Below, piece by piece: positions 42,442 through 52,672 of a stretch of DNA of 64,000 nucleotides. The stretch is from Massilia polaris (lineage in GTDB: Bacteria; Pseudomonadota; Gammaproteobacteria; Burkholderiales; Burkholderiaceae_D): assembly GCF_012927275.1 (NCBI RefSeq), contig NZ_JABBGG010000001.1:620001-684000 (forward strand). The letters are read 5' to 3'. The notes under the pieces are model-generated. The model was not told the DNA's origin and searched no databases. It worked only from the letters and a program-made list of their open reading frames with translations. The first letter of the stretch is position 1. Each line of letters begins with the position of its first letter. The position numbers and the translations under genes were made by a program.

Positions 42442-43591
42442 CATAACGGTCGCCGTCGTCGCCGGCGAGGTGTCCGGCGACATGCTCGCCGGCCGCCTCC
42501 TGGCCGGCCTGCGCCCGCATCTCCCTGAAGCGCGCTTCCACGGCATCGGCGGCCCGCGCATGGCCGAACAGGGCTTCGTGTCGGACGTGCCGATGGATAC
42601 GCTGACCGTGCGCGGCCTGTTCGAGATCATCCCGCGCTACCGCGAGATCAAGGGCATCCAGAACGCGCTGCGCGACCGCCTGATCGCCGAGCGTCCGAAC
42701 GTGTTCATCGGCGCCGACTATCCCGGCTTTAACCTCGGGCTCGAACAGCAGCTGCGCGAGGCCGGCATCCCGACCATGCACTTCGTCAGCCCGCAGATCT
42801 GGGCCTGGCGCGGCGGGCGCATCAAAAAAATCCAGAAGGCTGTGTCGCACATGCTGGTGATCTTCCCGTTCGAGGAAGAGATCTACAAGCAGGCCGGCGT
42901 GCCCGTGACCTATGTCGGCCATCCGCTGGCCGAGATGATCCCGATGGAGCCCGACACCGCGGCAGCGCGGCGCGCGCTCGGCATTCGCGAGTCCGCGCGG
43001 GTGGTGACGGTGATGCCGGGCAGCCGCATGGGCGAACTCAAATACCTGGCGGCGCCGTTCGTGGCGGCCGTCAGCCTGCTGGCCAAACGCGACCCGGGCC
43101 TTCGCTTCGTCGTGCCGATGGCGGGCGAGCGCCAACGGCAGTACTTCAACCAGCTGGTCTCGGAAGCGGGCCTGTCGAATGTGCAGATCGACCTGGTCGA
43201 CGGCCAGTCGCATACCGCGATTGCGGCCGCCGACGCGGTGCTGGTCGCATCGGGCACGGCGACGCTGGAAGTGGCATTGTTCAAGAAGCCGATGGTCATC
43301 GCCTACAAGGTCATGCGCGCGTCGTGGGAGATCATGCGCCACATGGGCTACCAGCCGTGGATCGGCCTGCCGAACATCCTCGCGCGCGAATTCCTGGTGC
43401 CCGAATTCCTGCAGAACGCTGCCACGCCCCAAGCGCTGGCCGACGCGGTGTGGAAGCAGCTTGAAGACGTGCCGGGCCGCCTGAAGCTGGTCCAGCGCTT
43501 CACCGACATGCACCACAGCCTGCTGCGCAACAGCGCGGAAGAAGGCGCCGCCGCCGTCATGCGCGTCATACAATCGTCCAAGGCACCATGA
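42413..43591 (+). CDS. lpxB: Lipid-A-disaccharide synthase
   Basis: A 392-residue GT-B glycosyltransferase of family GT19 joining two acylated glucosamines. Typical stretches: [14 protein letters not shown] (about 15-28), [41 protein letters not shown] and [13 protein letters not shown]. Starts are all GTG: 42413 gives the listed length and 42425 would remove four residues; neither has a clear ribosome-binding site, consistent with coupling to lpxA. It overlaps rnhB by 4 bases. Confidence 0.95.
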   Translation: MALPVASSADITVAVVAGEVSGDMLAGRLLAGLRPHLPEARFHGIGGPRMAEQGFVSDVPMDTLTVRGLFEIIPRYREIKGIQNALRDRLIAERPNVFIGADYPGFNLGLEQQLREAGIPTMHFVSPQIWAWRGGRIKKIQKAVSHMLVIFPFEEEIYKQAGVPVTYVGHPLAEMIPMEPDTAAARRALGIRESARVVTVMPGSRMGELKYLAAPFVAAVSLLAKRDPGLRFVVPMAGERQRQYFNQLVSEAGLSNVQIDLVDGQSHTAIAAADAVLVASGTATLEVALFKKPMVIAYKVMRASWEIMRHMGYQPWIGLPNILAREFLVPEFLQNAATPQALADAVWKQLEDVPGRLKLVQRFTDMHHSLLRNSAEEGAAAVMRVIQSSKAP

Positions 43592-44265
43592 GAACCAAGA
43601 AAGTCAATTTTTACCCTGGGCTGAAGAAGAACGCGCTGCCGTTCACGCCTGAAGATATCGTCTGCGGCGTCGACGAGGCCGGACGCGGCCCGCTGGCCGG
43701 GCCTGTGTTCGCCGCGGCGGTGATCCTGCATCCCGACCGTCCGATCCTCGGCCTGCGCGACTCCAAGAAACTGACCGCTGAACGGCGCGACGAACTCGCG
43801 CCGCTGATCAAGGCCAATGCGATTGCGTGGGCGATCGCCGAATGCTCGCACGAAGAAATCGACGCCATCAACATCCTGCAGGCGACCATGCTGGCGATGC
43901 GCCGCGCGGTGGAAGCCTTGTCGACGCTGCCGACCATCGCGCTCATCGACGGCAACCGCAGCCCGGTGATGACGATCCGCTGCCATGCGATCATCGAAGG
44001 CGACGACAAGGTGCACGCAATTTCGGCCGCATCGATCCTTGCCAAGACGGCGCGCGACGCCGCGCTGGTCACGCTGCACCAGCAGTATCCGCAGTACGGT
44101 TTCGACCAGCACAAGGGCTACAGCACCGCGATGCACATGGAGCGCCTTCGCGAGCACGGCCCATGCCCGGTGCACCGCCGCTCGTTCGCGCCGGTGCGCG
44201 CGGCGCTGGTCGGCGCGTTGTCCGGCGAAACCATCCCGTTCGACTTCGCAGTGGAAGAAGACTGA
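43588..44265 (+). CDS. rnhB: Ribonuclease HII
   Basis: A 225-residue enzyme removing RNA from RNA-DNA hybrids and misincorporated ribonucleotides. [16 protein letters not shown] (about 25-40) holds two catalytic acids; the others are in LIDGNRSP and near [16 protein letters not shown] overlap with lpxB. The C-terminus after HRRSFAPV is longer than in E. coli by about 20 residues. Confidence 0.96.
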   Translation: MRTKKVNFYPGLKKNALPFTPEDIVCGVDEAGRGPLAGPVFAAAVILHPDRPILGLRDSKKLTAERRDELAPLIKANAIAWAIAECSHEEIDAINILQATMLAMRRAVEALSTLPTIALIDGNRSPVMTIRCHAIIEGDDKVHAISAASILAKTARDAALVTLHQQYPQYGFDQHKGYSTAMHMERLREHGPCPVHRRSFAPVRAALVGALSGETIPFDFAVEED

Positions 44266-44268
44266 CGC

Positions 44269-45054
44269 ATGAAGACCATCACTTCGCGCGACAACCCGCT
44301 GTACAAGGAACTCAAGCACCTCGCCACCAGCTCGCAGGCGCGCCGCAAGGCCGGCCGCACGCTGCTCGACGGCGTGCACCTGAGCCAGGCCTGGCTCGAC
44401 ATGCGCGGCGCGCCGCTGCAATGCATCGTCAGCGAAAGCGCGCTGGCCAACCCGGAGGTTGCCGGCATCGTCATGCGCTGCGAGAACCAGCACGCGCATG
44501 TCACCGCGCTGCCGGATGCGCTGTACAACGCGGTCAGCCAGGTCGAACACGGCGTCGGCCTGATGTTCCTGATCGAGACGCCGGCCAGCGAACTGCCCGC
44601 CAGCCTGACCGTTAACGCGGTCCTGCTGGATAACGTGCAGGACCCGGGCAACGTCGGCTCGATCCTGCGCAGCGCGGCGGCGGCCGGCATCACCCAGGTC
44701 TTCTGCAGCAGCGGCACCGCGTTCTGCTGGTCGCCGAAAGTGCTGCGCGCGGCGATGGGCGCCCACTTCGTCGTCGAGATCTACGAGAACGTCGACCTCG
44801 CGTCCCTGATCGCGCCATCGAAGATTGCCGTTATTGCCACCAGCGGCTATGCCACGCAACGCGTGTACGACGCCGACCTGCGCCAGCCGGTCGCCTGGGT
44901 CTTCGGGCACGAAGGGCAGGGCGTCGCCGACGACCTGCTGTCGATGGCCACCCAGCAGGTGGTCATCCCCCATTTGGGCCAGGTTGAGTCGCTAAATGTT
45001 GCGGCTTGCGCAGCAGTTTGCTTTTTTGAGCAAGTCAGGCAGATTCAGGCGTAG
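44269..45054 (+). CDS. TrmH/SpoU-family RNA 2'-O-methyltransferase
   Basis: A 261-residue SPOUT methyltransferase. Motif 1 is LDNVQDPGNVGSILRSAAAAG (about 124-144), motif 2 GHEGQGV (about 208) and motif 3 IPHLGQVESLNVAACAAV (about 228-245), which form the trefoil-knot SAM site. The N-terminal domain (about 1-95) resembles the substrate-binding L30e-like domain of the RlmB/TrmH group. The rRNA or tRNA target is not readable from the sequence. It follows rnhB by 3 bp. Confidence 0.93.
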   Translation: MKTITSRDNPLYKELKHLATSSQARRKAGRTLLDGVHLSQAWLDMRGAPLQCIVSESALANPEVAGIVMRCENQHAHVTALPDALYNAVSQVEHGVGLMFLIETPASELPASLTVNAVLLDNVQDPGNVGSILRSAAAAGITQVFCSSGTAFCWSPKVLRAAMGAHFVVEIYENVDLASLIAPSKIAVIATSGYATQRVYDADLRQPVAWVFGHEGQGVADDLLSMATQQVVIPHLGQVESLNVAACAAVCFFEQVRQIQA

Positions 45055-45111
45055 ACGACAGCCTGAACTCAGCGTACCCTCTTGGGATAGAGCAACAGTG
45101 GAGTTTGAAGA

Positions 45112-46308
45112 GTGGACATCGCCCATTTGCATTTTTTGGTAGCCGAAGCGGACCAGGCCCAGCGTCTCGCGGTCGTGGACATGCTCGGCAAGCTGGGCGC
45201 CAGCCAGGTTTCCGAAGTTCCGGACGGTCATTCGACCCTGCGGTTCCTGAACGAATCGTTCGCCCCCGCGGTGGATATCGCCATCGTCGACCTGTCGCTG
45301 CCGGGCATGGACGGGCTGGAACTGATCCGCACGCTGGCGGGCCAGAACTGCCGCTCGCGCATGATCGTCGTCGGCGCGCAGCCGTCCAACCTGCTGTTTT
45401 CGGTCGAGACGATGGCGCAGGCCTATGGCCTCGACCTGCTGGGCAGCATCGCCAAGCCGGTGACGGTCGCGCGCCTGCAGGCGCTGATTGAAAATTTCGT
45501 CCCGCCGCCGCAGCGTTCCGAACCCCCCCACGGCCCGACCTTCTCGTTCTCCGATATCGGCGTCGGCCTTCAGGCGCGCCAGTTCGAACCCTACTTCCAG
45601 CCGAAGATCGAGCTGGCCACCGGCCAGGTCAAGGGGCTGGAGACGTTCGCGCGCTGGGAGCATCCGGAGCACGGAGTGCTGGGGCCGCACGCCTTCATCG
45701 ACGCGCTCGAACAGCACAACCGCATCGACTTCCTCGACTGGACCATGATCGAAAAATCGGTCGAGCGCTGCCGCGAGTTCCAGGACAAGGGCACGCCGAT
45801 TCCGATCTCGATCAACCTGGCGCAGGAGACGATCGCGCATCCGGGATTCATCCAGCAAATCACGGCCTGCGTGCAGCGGCATCGCGTGATGCCTGACTAT
45901 ATAACGTTCGAGATGCCCGAATCGTCGGTGCTGACCACAGACCCGTCCTTCCTGGAGCGGCTGGTGCGCTTGCGGATGATGGGGTTCGGGCTGGCGATTG
46001 ACGACTACGGCACGGGCAGGTCGAACCTGCAGCTGCTGGCGCGGGTGCCGTTCACGGAGCTGAAGATCGACCGCAGCTTTGTCGATGGCGCGTCGAAGAA
46101 GCGGGCGCTGGGCACGGTGCTGAGTTCGTGCCTCGGGCTGGCGCGCAGCCTTGACCGGATGTCGGTCGCGGTGGGCGTCGAGACCAGGCAGGACTGGGAT
46201 TTCCTGCAGGGGCTGGGATGCACCTATGCGCAGGGGTACCACATCGCCAAGCCGATGGAAGCGGAAGCGTTTCCGGGGTGGCTGGAGGATTGGCGGCATT
46301 TCTTCTGA
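45112..46308 (+). CDS. Response-regulator-like EAL domain protein
   Basis: A 398-residue cytoplasmic protein. An N-terminal receiver-like domain (about 1-125) has a probable phospho-acceptor Asp in IAIVDLSLPGMDG and a late Lys in IAKPV. The EAL domain (about 145-395) degrades cyclic-di-GMP in active members. The motif that names the family reads ETF instead of EAL, while NLAQE, EMPES, DDYGTG, LKIDRSF and VGVET positions are kept, so activity is plausible but uncertain. The start is GTG 45112, with GGAG 8 bases upstream. It converges with ppsR across an inverted repeat. Confidence 0.9.
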   Translation: MDIAHLHFLVAEADQAQRLAVVDMLGKLGASQVSEVPDGHSTLRFLNESFAPAVDIAIVDLSLPGMDGLELIRTLAGQNCRSRMIVVGAQPSNLLFSVETMAQAYGLDLLGSIAKPVTVARLQALIENFVPPPQRSEPPHGPTFSFSDIGVGLQARQFEPYFQPKIELATGQVKGLETFARWEHPEHGVLGPHAFIDALEQHNRIDFLDWTMIEKSVERCREFQDKGTPIPISINLAQETIAHPGFIQQITACVQRHRVMPDYITFEMPESSVLTTDPSFLERLVRLRMMGFGLAIDDYGTGRSNLQLLARVPFTELKIDRSFVDGASKKRALGTVLSSCLGLARSLDRMSVAVGVETRQDWDFLQGLGCTYAQGYHIAKPMEAEAFPGWLEDWRHFF

Positions 46309-46312
46309 TGCC

Positions 46313-46390
46313 GTCATTCCCGCGCAAGCGGGAATCCATAGTCGCGTGCTACACATATGACGCATGGGTTCCCGCTTTCGCGGGAACGAC
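46313..46390. repeat. Inverted intergenic repeat pair, probable bidirectional terminator
   Basis: Two copies of a short palindromic repeat (GTCATTCCCGCGCAAGCGGG and, inverted, TTCCCGCTTTCGCGGGAACG) face each other in the 89-bp gap between convergent genes. The unit resembles a dispersed repeat common in beta- and gammaproteobacteria. It can fold into large hairpins on either strand. Confidence 0.7.
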
Positions 46391-46397
46391 ATCTACC

Positions 46398-47246
46398 TCA
46401 ATAATCCCGACGGTCCGGCTTGATCTCCTGAAGGATGGTCGTCGCGATCTCCTCAATCGACTTGGTCGTCGACGACAGCCACCTGATCCCCTCGCGCTTC
46501 ATCATCAGCTCCGCCTCGTTCACCTCATAGCGGCAGTTCTCGATCGACGCGTACTTGCTGCCCGCGCGGCGCTCGTGGCGGATCTCCGACAAACGCTCCG
46601 GCGTGATGCTCAAACCGAAAATCTTGTGCCGGAACGGCGGCAGCGACGACGGCAGCTTGCCGCGCTCGAAATCGTCCGGGATCAGCGGGTAGTTGGCCGC
46701 CTTGATCCCGTACTGCATCGCCAGGTAAAGGCTGGTCGGCGTCTTGCCCGAGCGCGACACGCCCACCAGAATCACATCCGCGCCCGACAGATTCTTGTGC
46801 GACTGCCCGTCGTCGTGCGCGAGCGAGAAGTTGATGGCCTCGATCCGGTTCTTGTATTCCTCGCTGTCGACGATATTGTGCGAGCGGCCCACCGTGTGGG
46901 TCGACTTCATCCCGAGCTCCTGCTCCAACGGCGCGACAAAGGTCTGGATCAAATCCATATGCATGCCGTCGGCCTGGCGGATCACCTGCGACAGGTCGTG
47001 CTTGACCAGGGTCGAAAACACGATCGGGCGCTGCCCGTCGGTGTTGACGGCTTCGTTAATCTTGCGCTTGGCGTCGTAGGCCTTGTCGAGGGTGTCGATG
47101 AACGGCAGGCGCACCTGGCGGAACTTCATCTCGAACTGCGTCAATACGGCGTGCCCGAAAGTCTCGGCCGTGATGCCGGTGCCGTCGGAAACGAAGAAAA
47201 CGGTGCGCGCCGAGGTCGGCAAGGGGGAACGGGTTTCTAAGGTCAT
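46398..47246 (-). CDS. ppsR: PEP synthase regulatory protein (kinase/pyrophosphorylase)
   Basis: A 282-residue DUF299 protein that switches PEP synthase off by ADP-dependent phosphorylation of a Thr and on by phosphorolysis. It opens [17 protein letters not shown] and has the nucleotide loop [15 protein letters not shown] (about 148-162). ATG 47246 is listed; an in-frame ATG at 47273 would add nine residues. It is divergent from its target ppsA, a common arrangement that allows joint regulation. Confidence 0.95.
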   Translation of the reverse strand: MTLETRSPLPTSARTVFFVSDGTGITAETFGHAVLTQFEMKFRQVRLPFIDTLDKAYDAKRKINEAVNTDGQRPIVFSTLVKHDLSQVIRQADGMHMDLIQTFVAPLEQELGMKSTHTVGRSHNIVDSEEYKNRIEAINFSLAHDDGQSHKNLSGADVILVGVSRSGKTPTSLYLAMQYGIKAANYPLIPDDFERGKLPSSLPPFRHKIFGLSITPERLSEIRHERRAGSKYASIENCRYEVNEAELMMKREGIRWLSSTTKSIEEIATTILQEIKPDRRDY

Positions 47247-47438
47247 TATGTGGTCTGCATCTGATGCTGCCATTGATTCAAGGTTGTGCGCTGTAAATTC
47301 ACCGCACAGGCTGTAAAATGCTCTGCAACGGATTCAATTGTGCTGCACGACGCCAAGAATAACAAGAATACCGGGCGGCCCGGAGTTGGGTAGCATTGCC
47401 TCACGCGAAGATTTCTATCATCAGTAAGGGTATTTACC

Positions 47439-49877
47439 ATGACCAACTTGTCTAACGCTGCACGGAAGGAGCCCGATCAGGCCGATTCGAGCGTGTATGT
47501 CGCTTCATTTGAAGAGTTGCGCATGACGGATGTCGAATCCGTCGGCGGCAAGAACGCTTCGCTTGGGGAGATGATCAGCCAGCTGGCGCACGCCGGCGTG
47601 CGCGTGCCGGGGGGCTTTGCCACCACCGCGCAGGCATTCCGCGATTTCCTCGATCACAGCATCGACGGCGGCCCATCGCTGGGCGACCGCATCGCGACCC
47701 GCCTCGAAGGCCTGAACATCGACGATGTGCGTTCGCTGGCCCAGGCTGGAGCCGAGATCCGCCAGTGGATCGTCGAGACGCCATTCCAGCCGCGCCTCGA
47801 AAAAGAGATTCACGCGTTCTACGACCGCCTGGTCGCCGATTCGGCCACCGAGATGTCGTTCGCGGTACGCTCCTCCGCCACCGCGGAAGACCTTCCGGAT
47901 GCATCTTTCGCGGGCCAGCAGGAGACCTTCCTGAACGTGGTCGGCATCGACAACGTGCTCGAAGCGATGAAGCACGTGTTCGCATCGCTGTACAACGACC
48001 GCGCGATTTCGTACCGCGTGCACAAGGGCTTCACCCACGCCGAAGTCGCGCTGTCGGCGGGCGTGCAGCGCATGGTCCGTTCCGACCTGGGCGCGGCCGG
48101 CGTGATGTTCACCATCGATACCGAGTCCGGCTTCAAGGACGTGGTGTTCGTCACTTCCAGCTACGGCCTGGGCGAGACGGTGGTGCAGGGCGCGGTCAAC
48201 CCGGACGAATTCTACGTCCACAAGCCAATGCTCGAACTGGGCAAGCTGCCGGTCATCCGCCGCAACATCGGCTCGAAGCTGATCAAGATGGAATTCACCG
48301 ACGAAACCAAGGCTGGCCGCTCGGTCAAGACCGTCGACGTGCCGATCGAAATGCGCAACCGCTACTCCCTGAACGATGCTGAAGTCGTCGAACTGGCGAA
48401 GTACGCCGTCATCATCGAGAACCACTATGGCCGCGCGATGGACATCGAGTGGGGCAAGGACGGCCGCGACGGCAAGCTGTACATCCTGCAGGCGCGCCCT
48501 GAAACGGTGAAGTCGCAGCAGAAGGCGACCGACGCGCAGCAGCGCTTCAAGCTCAAAGGCACGGGTACGGTCCTGACCTCCGGCCGCGCAATCGGCCAGA
48601 AGATTGGCGCAGGTCCGGTGCGCGTCATCACCGACCCGTCGGAGATGGAACGTGTGCAGCCGGGCGACGTGCTGGTGGCCGACATGACTGACCCGAACTG
48701 GGAACCGGTCATGAAGCGTGCGTCTGCGATTGTGACGAACCGCGGCGGCCGTACCTGCCACGCGGCGATCATCGCACGGGAGCTGGGCGTGCCTGCGGTT
48801 GTCGGCTGCGGTGATGCGACCGAGCTGCTCAAGGATGGCACCTTCGTGACGGTATCCTGCGCCGAAGGCGACGAAGGCCGCGTCTACGACGGCCTGCTGG
48901 AAACCGAAGTGTCGGAAGTTTCGCGCGGCGAACTGCCGCCGCTGAAGACCAAGATCATGCTCAACGTCGGCAACCCGCAGCTGGCCTTCGACTTCCAGTC
49001 GGTGCCGAATGCAGGTGTCGGCCTGGCGCGCCTTGAGTTCATCATCAACAACAACATCGGCGTGCACCCGAGGGCCATCCTCGAGTATCCGAACATCGAT
49101 GCGGACCTGAAGAAGGCAGTCGAGTCGGTCGCACGCGGCCACGCTTCGCCAAAGGCGTTTTACGTCGACAAGCTGGCCGAAGGCATTGCGACCATCGCAG
49201 CCGCGTTCTGGCCGAAGCCGGTCATCGTGCGCCTGTCCGACTTCAAGTCGAACGAGTACAAGAAGCTGATCGGCGGTTCGCGCTACGAGCCGGACGAGGA
49301 AAACCCGATGCTGGGCTTCCGCGGCGCGGCGCGCTACCTGGCGGCGGACTTTGCCGGCGCATTCGAAATGGAATGCGAGGCGATGAAGCGCGTGCGTAAC
49401 GACATGGGCCTGACCAACGTCGAGATCATGGTGCCGTTCGTGCGTACCGTGGGCCAGGCCGAGAAGGTCGTCGACCTGCTGGGCAAGAATGGCCTGAAGC
49501 GCGGCGAGAACGGCCTGCGCCTGATCATGATGTGCGAAGTGCCTTCGAACGCTATCCTCGCGGACGAGTTCCTCAAGCACTTCGACGGCTTCTCGATCGG
49601 CTCGAACGACCTGACCCAGCTGACCCTGGGCCTGGATCGCGACTCGGGCATGGCGCTGCTGGCGGCCGACTTCGACGAGCGCGACCCGGCCGTCAAGGCG
49701 ATGCTGTCGATGGCAATCAAGGCCTGCCGCGCGCAGGGCAAGTACATCGGCATCTGCGGCCAGGGGCCATCGGACCATCCGGACTTCGCCGCATGGCTGA
49801 TGGCCGAAGGGATCGAGTCGATGTCGCTGAACCCGGACTCGGTGGTCGAAACGTGGCAGAAACTCGCGGCCATGTAA
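47439..49877 (+). CDS. ppsA: Phosphoenolpyruvate synthase
   Basis: An 812-residue enzyme making PEP from pyruvate and ATP for gluconeogenesis. N-terminal nucleotide-binding domain begins near [17 protein letters not shown]; the swivelling phospho-His domain has [21 protein letters not shown] (His about 445, with the regulatory Thr two residues before it), and the C-terminal TIM-barrel PEP/pyruvate domain has [17 protein letters not shown] and the catalytic Cys in [11 protein letters not shown]. The regulator ppsR lies divergent, 192 bp away. Confidence 0.97.
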   Translation: MTNLSNAARKEPDQADSSVYVASFEELRMTDVESVGGKNASLGEMISQLAHAGVRVPGGFATTAQAFRDFLDHSIDGGPSLGDRIATRLEGLNIDDVRSLAQAGAEIRQWIVETPFQPRLEKEIHAFYDRLVADSATEMSFAVRSSATAEDLPDASFAGQQETFLNVVGIDNVLEAMKHVFASLYNDRAISYRVHKGFTHAEVALSAGVQRMVRSDLGAAGVMFTIDTESGFKDVVFVTSSYGLGETVVQGAVNPDEFYVHKPMLELGKLPVIRRNIGSKLIKMEFTDETKAGRSVKTVDVPIEMRNRYSLNDAEVVELAKYAVIIENHYGRAMDIEWGKDGRDGKLYILQARPETVKSQQKATDAQQRFKLKGTGTVLTSGRAIGQKIGAGPVRVITDPSEMERVQPGDVLVADMTDPNWEPVMKRASAIVTNRGGRTCHAAIIARELGVPAVVGCGDATELLKDGTFVTVSCAEGDEGRVYDGLLETEVSEVSRGELPPLKTKIMLNVGNPQLAFDFQSVPNAGVGLARLEFIINNNIGVHPRAILEYPNIDADLKKAVESVARGHASPKAFYVDKLAEGIATIAAAFWPKPVIVRLSDFKSNEYKKLIGGSRYEPDEENPMLGFRGAARYLAADFAGAFEMECEAMKRVRNDMGLTNVEIMVPFVRTVGQAEKVVDLLGKNGLKRGENGLRLIMMCEVPSNAILADEFLKHFDGFSIGSNDLTQLTLGLDRDSGMALLAADFDERDPAVKAMLSMAIKACRAQGKYIGICGQGPSDHPDFAAWLMAEGIESMSLNPDSVVETWQKLAAM

Positions 49878-49975
49878 GTAAAACGATGATGTTGACTCTT
49901 CGCTAAAACTGGATACACTACAGGCATCAATTCAGCGAATCCAAACATTATAAAAACTTATACCATCGCGTCAGG

Positions 49976-50010
49976 AACCCTCGCAGCCTTCACAGGCTTC
50001 GGGGGTTTTT
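49976..50010 (+). terminator. Hairpin terminator after ppsA
   Basis: AACCCTCGCAGCC pairs with GGCTTCGGGGGTT (about 11 of 13) and a T-run follows. It lies 99 bp after the ppsA stop and 35 bp before the NfeD gene. Confidence 0.75.
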
Positions 50011-50044
50011 GTATTTTGAAATGGCAGTTCCAGAGGAGAGTGTG

Positions 50045-50467
50045 ATGAACGACTGGGTATTGTGGCTGATCATGGCCGGCGTACTGGTGGCACTGGAGAT
50101 GTTCACCGGGACCTTCTACCTGTTGATGATTGCGGTCGGACTCGGCTTCGGCGCGCTGGCCGCGCTGTTCGGCATGTCGGTACCGGCGCAGACGATTGTC
50201 GCAGCGGTGGTCGGCGTCATCGCGACTGGCATTTTGCACCGCAGCCGCTTTGGCCGTCCGGCCAAGCACAATGCGGCGCGCGACCCGAACATGAACATCG
50301 ATATCGGCCAGCGCCTGGACGTGTCCGAGTGGCAGGGCGGCCGGGCGCGTGTGATGTATCGGGGCGCGCTGTGGGACGTCGAGCTGGGGCACGGAGCCAT
50401 ACCGGAAGCGGGCAGCTTCAAGATCGTCGAGGTGCAGGGCAGCCGGCTGATCGTCGCGAATTCATAA
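50045..50467 (+). CDS. NfeD family membrane protein
   Basis: A 140-residue protein with two or three N-terminal TM segments (about 3-70) and a C-terminal OB-fold-like soluble domain (about 78-140, QRLDVSEWQGGRARVMYRGALWDV). NfeD proteins are partners of SPFH membrane-scaffold proteins, and the SPFH gene follows 25 bp later, so the two probably form one membrane microdomain complex. RBS GAGGAG is clear. Confidence 0.9.
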   Translation: MNDWVLWLIMAGVLVALEMFTGTFYLLMIAVGLGFGALAALFGMSVPAQTIVAAVVGVIATGILHRSRFGRPAKHNAARDPNMNIDIGQRLDVSEWQGGRARVMYRGALWDVELGHGAIPEAGSFKIVEVQGSRLIVANS

Positions 50468-50492
50468 TAATCAAACGGAAAGAGGATCAATC

Positions 50493-51410
50493 ATGGAGTT
50501 ATTTGGCAGCGTAGCGACGGTCCTGTTCATCGTCGCACTGGTATTCGTATTCAAGACCATCAACGTGGTGCCGCAGCAGCATGCGTGGGTAGTGGAGCGG
50601 CTCGGCAAATATCACGCGACGCTTGCGCCAGGCCTGAATATCGTCATCCCGTTCATCGACCGCATCGCCTACAAGCACTCGCTCAAGGAGATCCCGCTCG
50701 ACGTGCCGCCGCAGGTCTGCATCACGCGCGATAACACGCAGCTGCAGGTCGACGGCATTTTGTACTTCCAGATCACCGATGCGATGCGCGCGTCGTACGG
50801 CTCGTCGAACTACCTCGCCGCGATCACCCAGCTGGCGCAGACCACGCTGCGTTCGGTCATCGGCAAGATGGAGCTCGACAAGACGTTCGAAGAGCGCGAC
50901 CACATCAACACGACCATCGTCAACGCGATCGACGAGTCGGCCGCCAACTGGGGCGTGAAGGTGCTGCGCTACGAGATCAAGGACCTGACGCCGCCGCAGG
51001 AGATCCTGCATGCGATGCAGGCGCAGATTACGGCGGAGCGCGGCAAGCGCGCGCTGATCGCGGCGTCCGAAGGCCGCCAGCAGGAACAGATCAACATCGC
51101 GACCGGCGAACGCGAAGCGGCGATTGCGCGCTCCGAAGGCGAAAAGCAGGCATCGATCAACCGCGCCGAAGGCCAGGCCAAGGCGATTGTTGCGCTGGCC
51201 GAGGCGAATGCAGACGCGCTGCGCCAGATCGGCGCGGCGATCCGCGAGCCGGGCGGCACCGAGGCGGTCAACCTGAAAGTGGCGGAGCAGTACGTGCACG
51301 CCTTCGAGAGCCTCGCCAAGACCAACAACTCGATCATCGTGCCGGCCAACCTGTCCGACATGAGCGGCCTGATTGCCAGCGCTATGCAGATCGCCAAGGC
51401 GCAGAAATAA
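50493..51410 (+). CDS. SPFH/band 7 membrane protein (QmcA/stomatin-like)
   Basis: A 305-residue protein with one N-terminal TM helix (about 5-22) and a band-7 domain starting VPQQHAWVVERLGKYHATLAPGLN (about 27-50). A long Ala/Glu-rich helix (about 190-245) typical of oligomerising stomatins follows. Together with the upstream NfeD gene this is the usual paired arrangement; quality control of membrane proteins is inferred from relatives. Confidence 0.93.
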   Translation: MELFGSVATVLFIVALVFVFKTINVVPQQHAWVVERLGKYHATLAPGLNIVIPFIDRIAYKHSLKEIPLDVPPQVCITRDNTQLQVDGILYFQITDAMRASYGSSNYLAAITQLAQTTLRSVIGKMELDKTFEERDHINTTIVNAIDESAANWGVKVLRYEIKDLTPPQEILHAMQAQITAERGKRALIAASEGRQQEQINIATGEREAAIARSEGEKQASINRAEGQAKAIVALAEANADALRQIGAAIREPGGTEAVNLKVAEQYVHAFESLAKTNNSIIVPANLSDMSGLIASAMQIAKAQK

Positions 51411-51425
51411 ACGGTGGATGCAGTG

Positions 51426-51818
51426 ATGGATGGCTTGCACCCAGGTACCGGAGTTCCGCAGCGATTGAAGGCGAGACCGATGCTCTATGCGCTGCTGTTA
51501 ATTACAGCCGGCGAGAGTTTTATCGTGACCGCCGCCAACGACCGTCCACACGTAGATGTCATGGCTTTGCTCGAGGTGGCCTCAAACTTTGTCGCGTTTG
51601 TCTGGTATTGCCGGGACAGCGATGCGATGGGTTACAAACGCTCGTCCGGGCTAAACATCGCCGTCATCCTCCTTGGCCCGTTTGGGGTCGCATTTTATCT
51701 GGTGCGAAGCCGGCCAAAGGGTAAGCGGCTGCGCGCGGTCCTGCGATTGCTGGGCTTCGTTTGCCTGCTGGTCGGCGCATCGGTGCCTGGCACGATCATC
51801 GGCGCTATCCTCACATGA
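51426..51818 (+). CDS. Small membrane protein of unknown function
   Basis: About 130 residues with three or four hydrophobic stretches (LYALLLITAGESFIV, VMALLEVASNFVAFVWY, LNIAVILLGPFGVAFYLV, LLGFVCLLVGASVPGTIIGAI). I do not recognise the family. A GTG at 51414 in frame is an alternative start. It is 15 bp after the SPFH gene and 19 bp before an SDR gene, so it is probably co-transcribed. Confidence 0.6.
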   Translation: MDGLHPGTGVPQRLKARPMLYALLLITAGESFIVTAANDRPHVDVMALLEVASNFVAFVWYCRDSDAMGYKRSSGLNIAVILLGPFGVAFYLVRSRPKGKRLRAVLRLLGFVCLLVGASVPGTIIGAILT

Positions 51819-51837
51819 CCTATTGGAGAAGGCGTCA

Positions 51838-52644
51838 ATGAAAGTTATCGTTATTACCGGGGCCTCGGACGGGATCGGGGCAGAGATGGCGCGCCAGCTG
51901 GCGCACGCACACGGCAGTGCCGTGGCGCTTGTGCTGGCGGCCCGTAATGAGCAGCTGCTGATGGAAGTGGCGGGCCAGTGCGAGGCGCTCGGCGCGCAGG
52001 CCCTGGTGGTGCCGACCGATGTCACGGTGCAGGACCAGTGCATCCGGCTGACCGACAAGGCAGTGGAGCGATTCGGACGTATCGATGCGTTGCTCAACAA
52101 CGCGGGACGTTCGGCGCATGCGCTGTTTGAAGAAGTCGCAGACCTTGGCTGGTATGAAGAGCTTATGCGGATCAACCTGTGGGGTAGCGTGTGGTGTACG
52201 CACGCGGCGCTGCCGCATTTGAAAGCCTCGAAGGGTTCGATCGTGGCGGTGTCGTCGATTGTCGGACTGGTTGGCGTGCCTGGCAGGACGGCTTATGCGG
52301 CGACGAAGTTTGCGATGACCGGGTTTTTCGAGACGCTGCGCATGGAGCTCAAACGGGCTGGTGTCAGCGTAACGACGGCGTATCCGGGCGTGGTGGCGAC
52401 CAGGATTCGGGTGCGCGGGTTTAATGCGGAAGGCAAGCCGGCGGGCGTGAGCAAGCTGAAGGAAGACGACGCGATGAGCGTGGAGGAGTGTGCGCGCCTG
52501 ATCATCGAGGGCATGAACCGGCGCGAGCGCGAAGTCGTGATGACGTTGAAGGCGAAGGTCGGGCGCTTCCTGAAGCTGGTCGCGCCCGGCATGGTGGAGG
52601 ATATGGCGCTGGCGGCTGTCAAGGACGACGCAAAGCCGCATTAG
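51838..52644 (+). CDS. Short-chain dehydrogenase/reductase
   Basis: A 268-residue NAD(P)-dependent oxidoreductase. The cofactor motif TGASDGIGAEMARQ (about 6-19), NNAG (about 88-91), catalytic Ser in VSSIVGLVGVPGRTAYAATK with the YxxxK pair at about 154-158 mark a classical SDR. The substrate is unknown. ATG 51838 is preceded by GGAGAAGG. It converges with the TonB receptor gene. Confidence 0.93.
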   Translation: MKVIVITGASDGIGAEMARQLAHAHGSAVALVLAARNEQLLMEVAGQCEALGAQALVVPTDVTVQDQCIRLTDKAVERFGRIDALLNNAGRSAHALFEEVADLGWYEELMRINLWGSVWCTHAALPHLKASKGSIVAVSSIVGLVGVPGRTAYAATKFAMTGFFETLRMELKRAGVSVTTAYPGVVATRIRVRGFNAEGKPAGVSKLKEDDAMSVEECARLIIEGMNRREREVVMTLKAKVGRFLKLVAPGMVEDMALAAVKDDAKPH

Positions 52645-52672
52645 CACCACTACCCCGTTACGCGCCTTAGGC

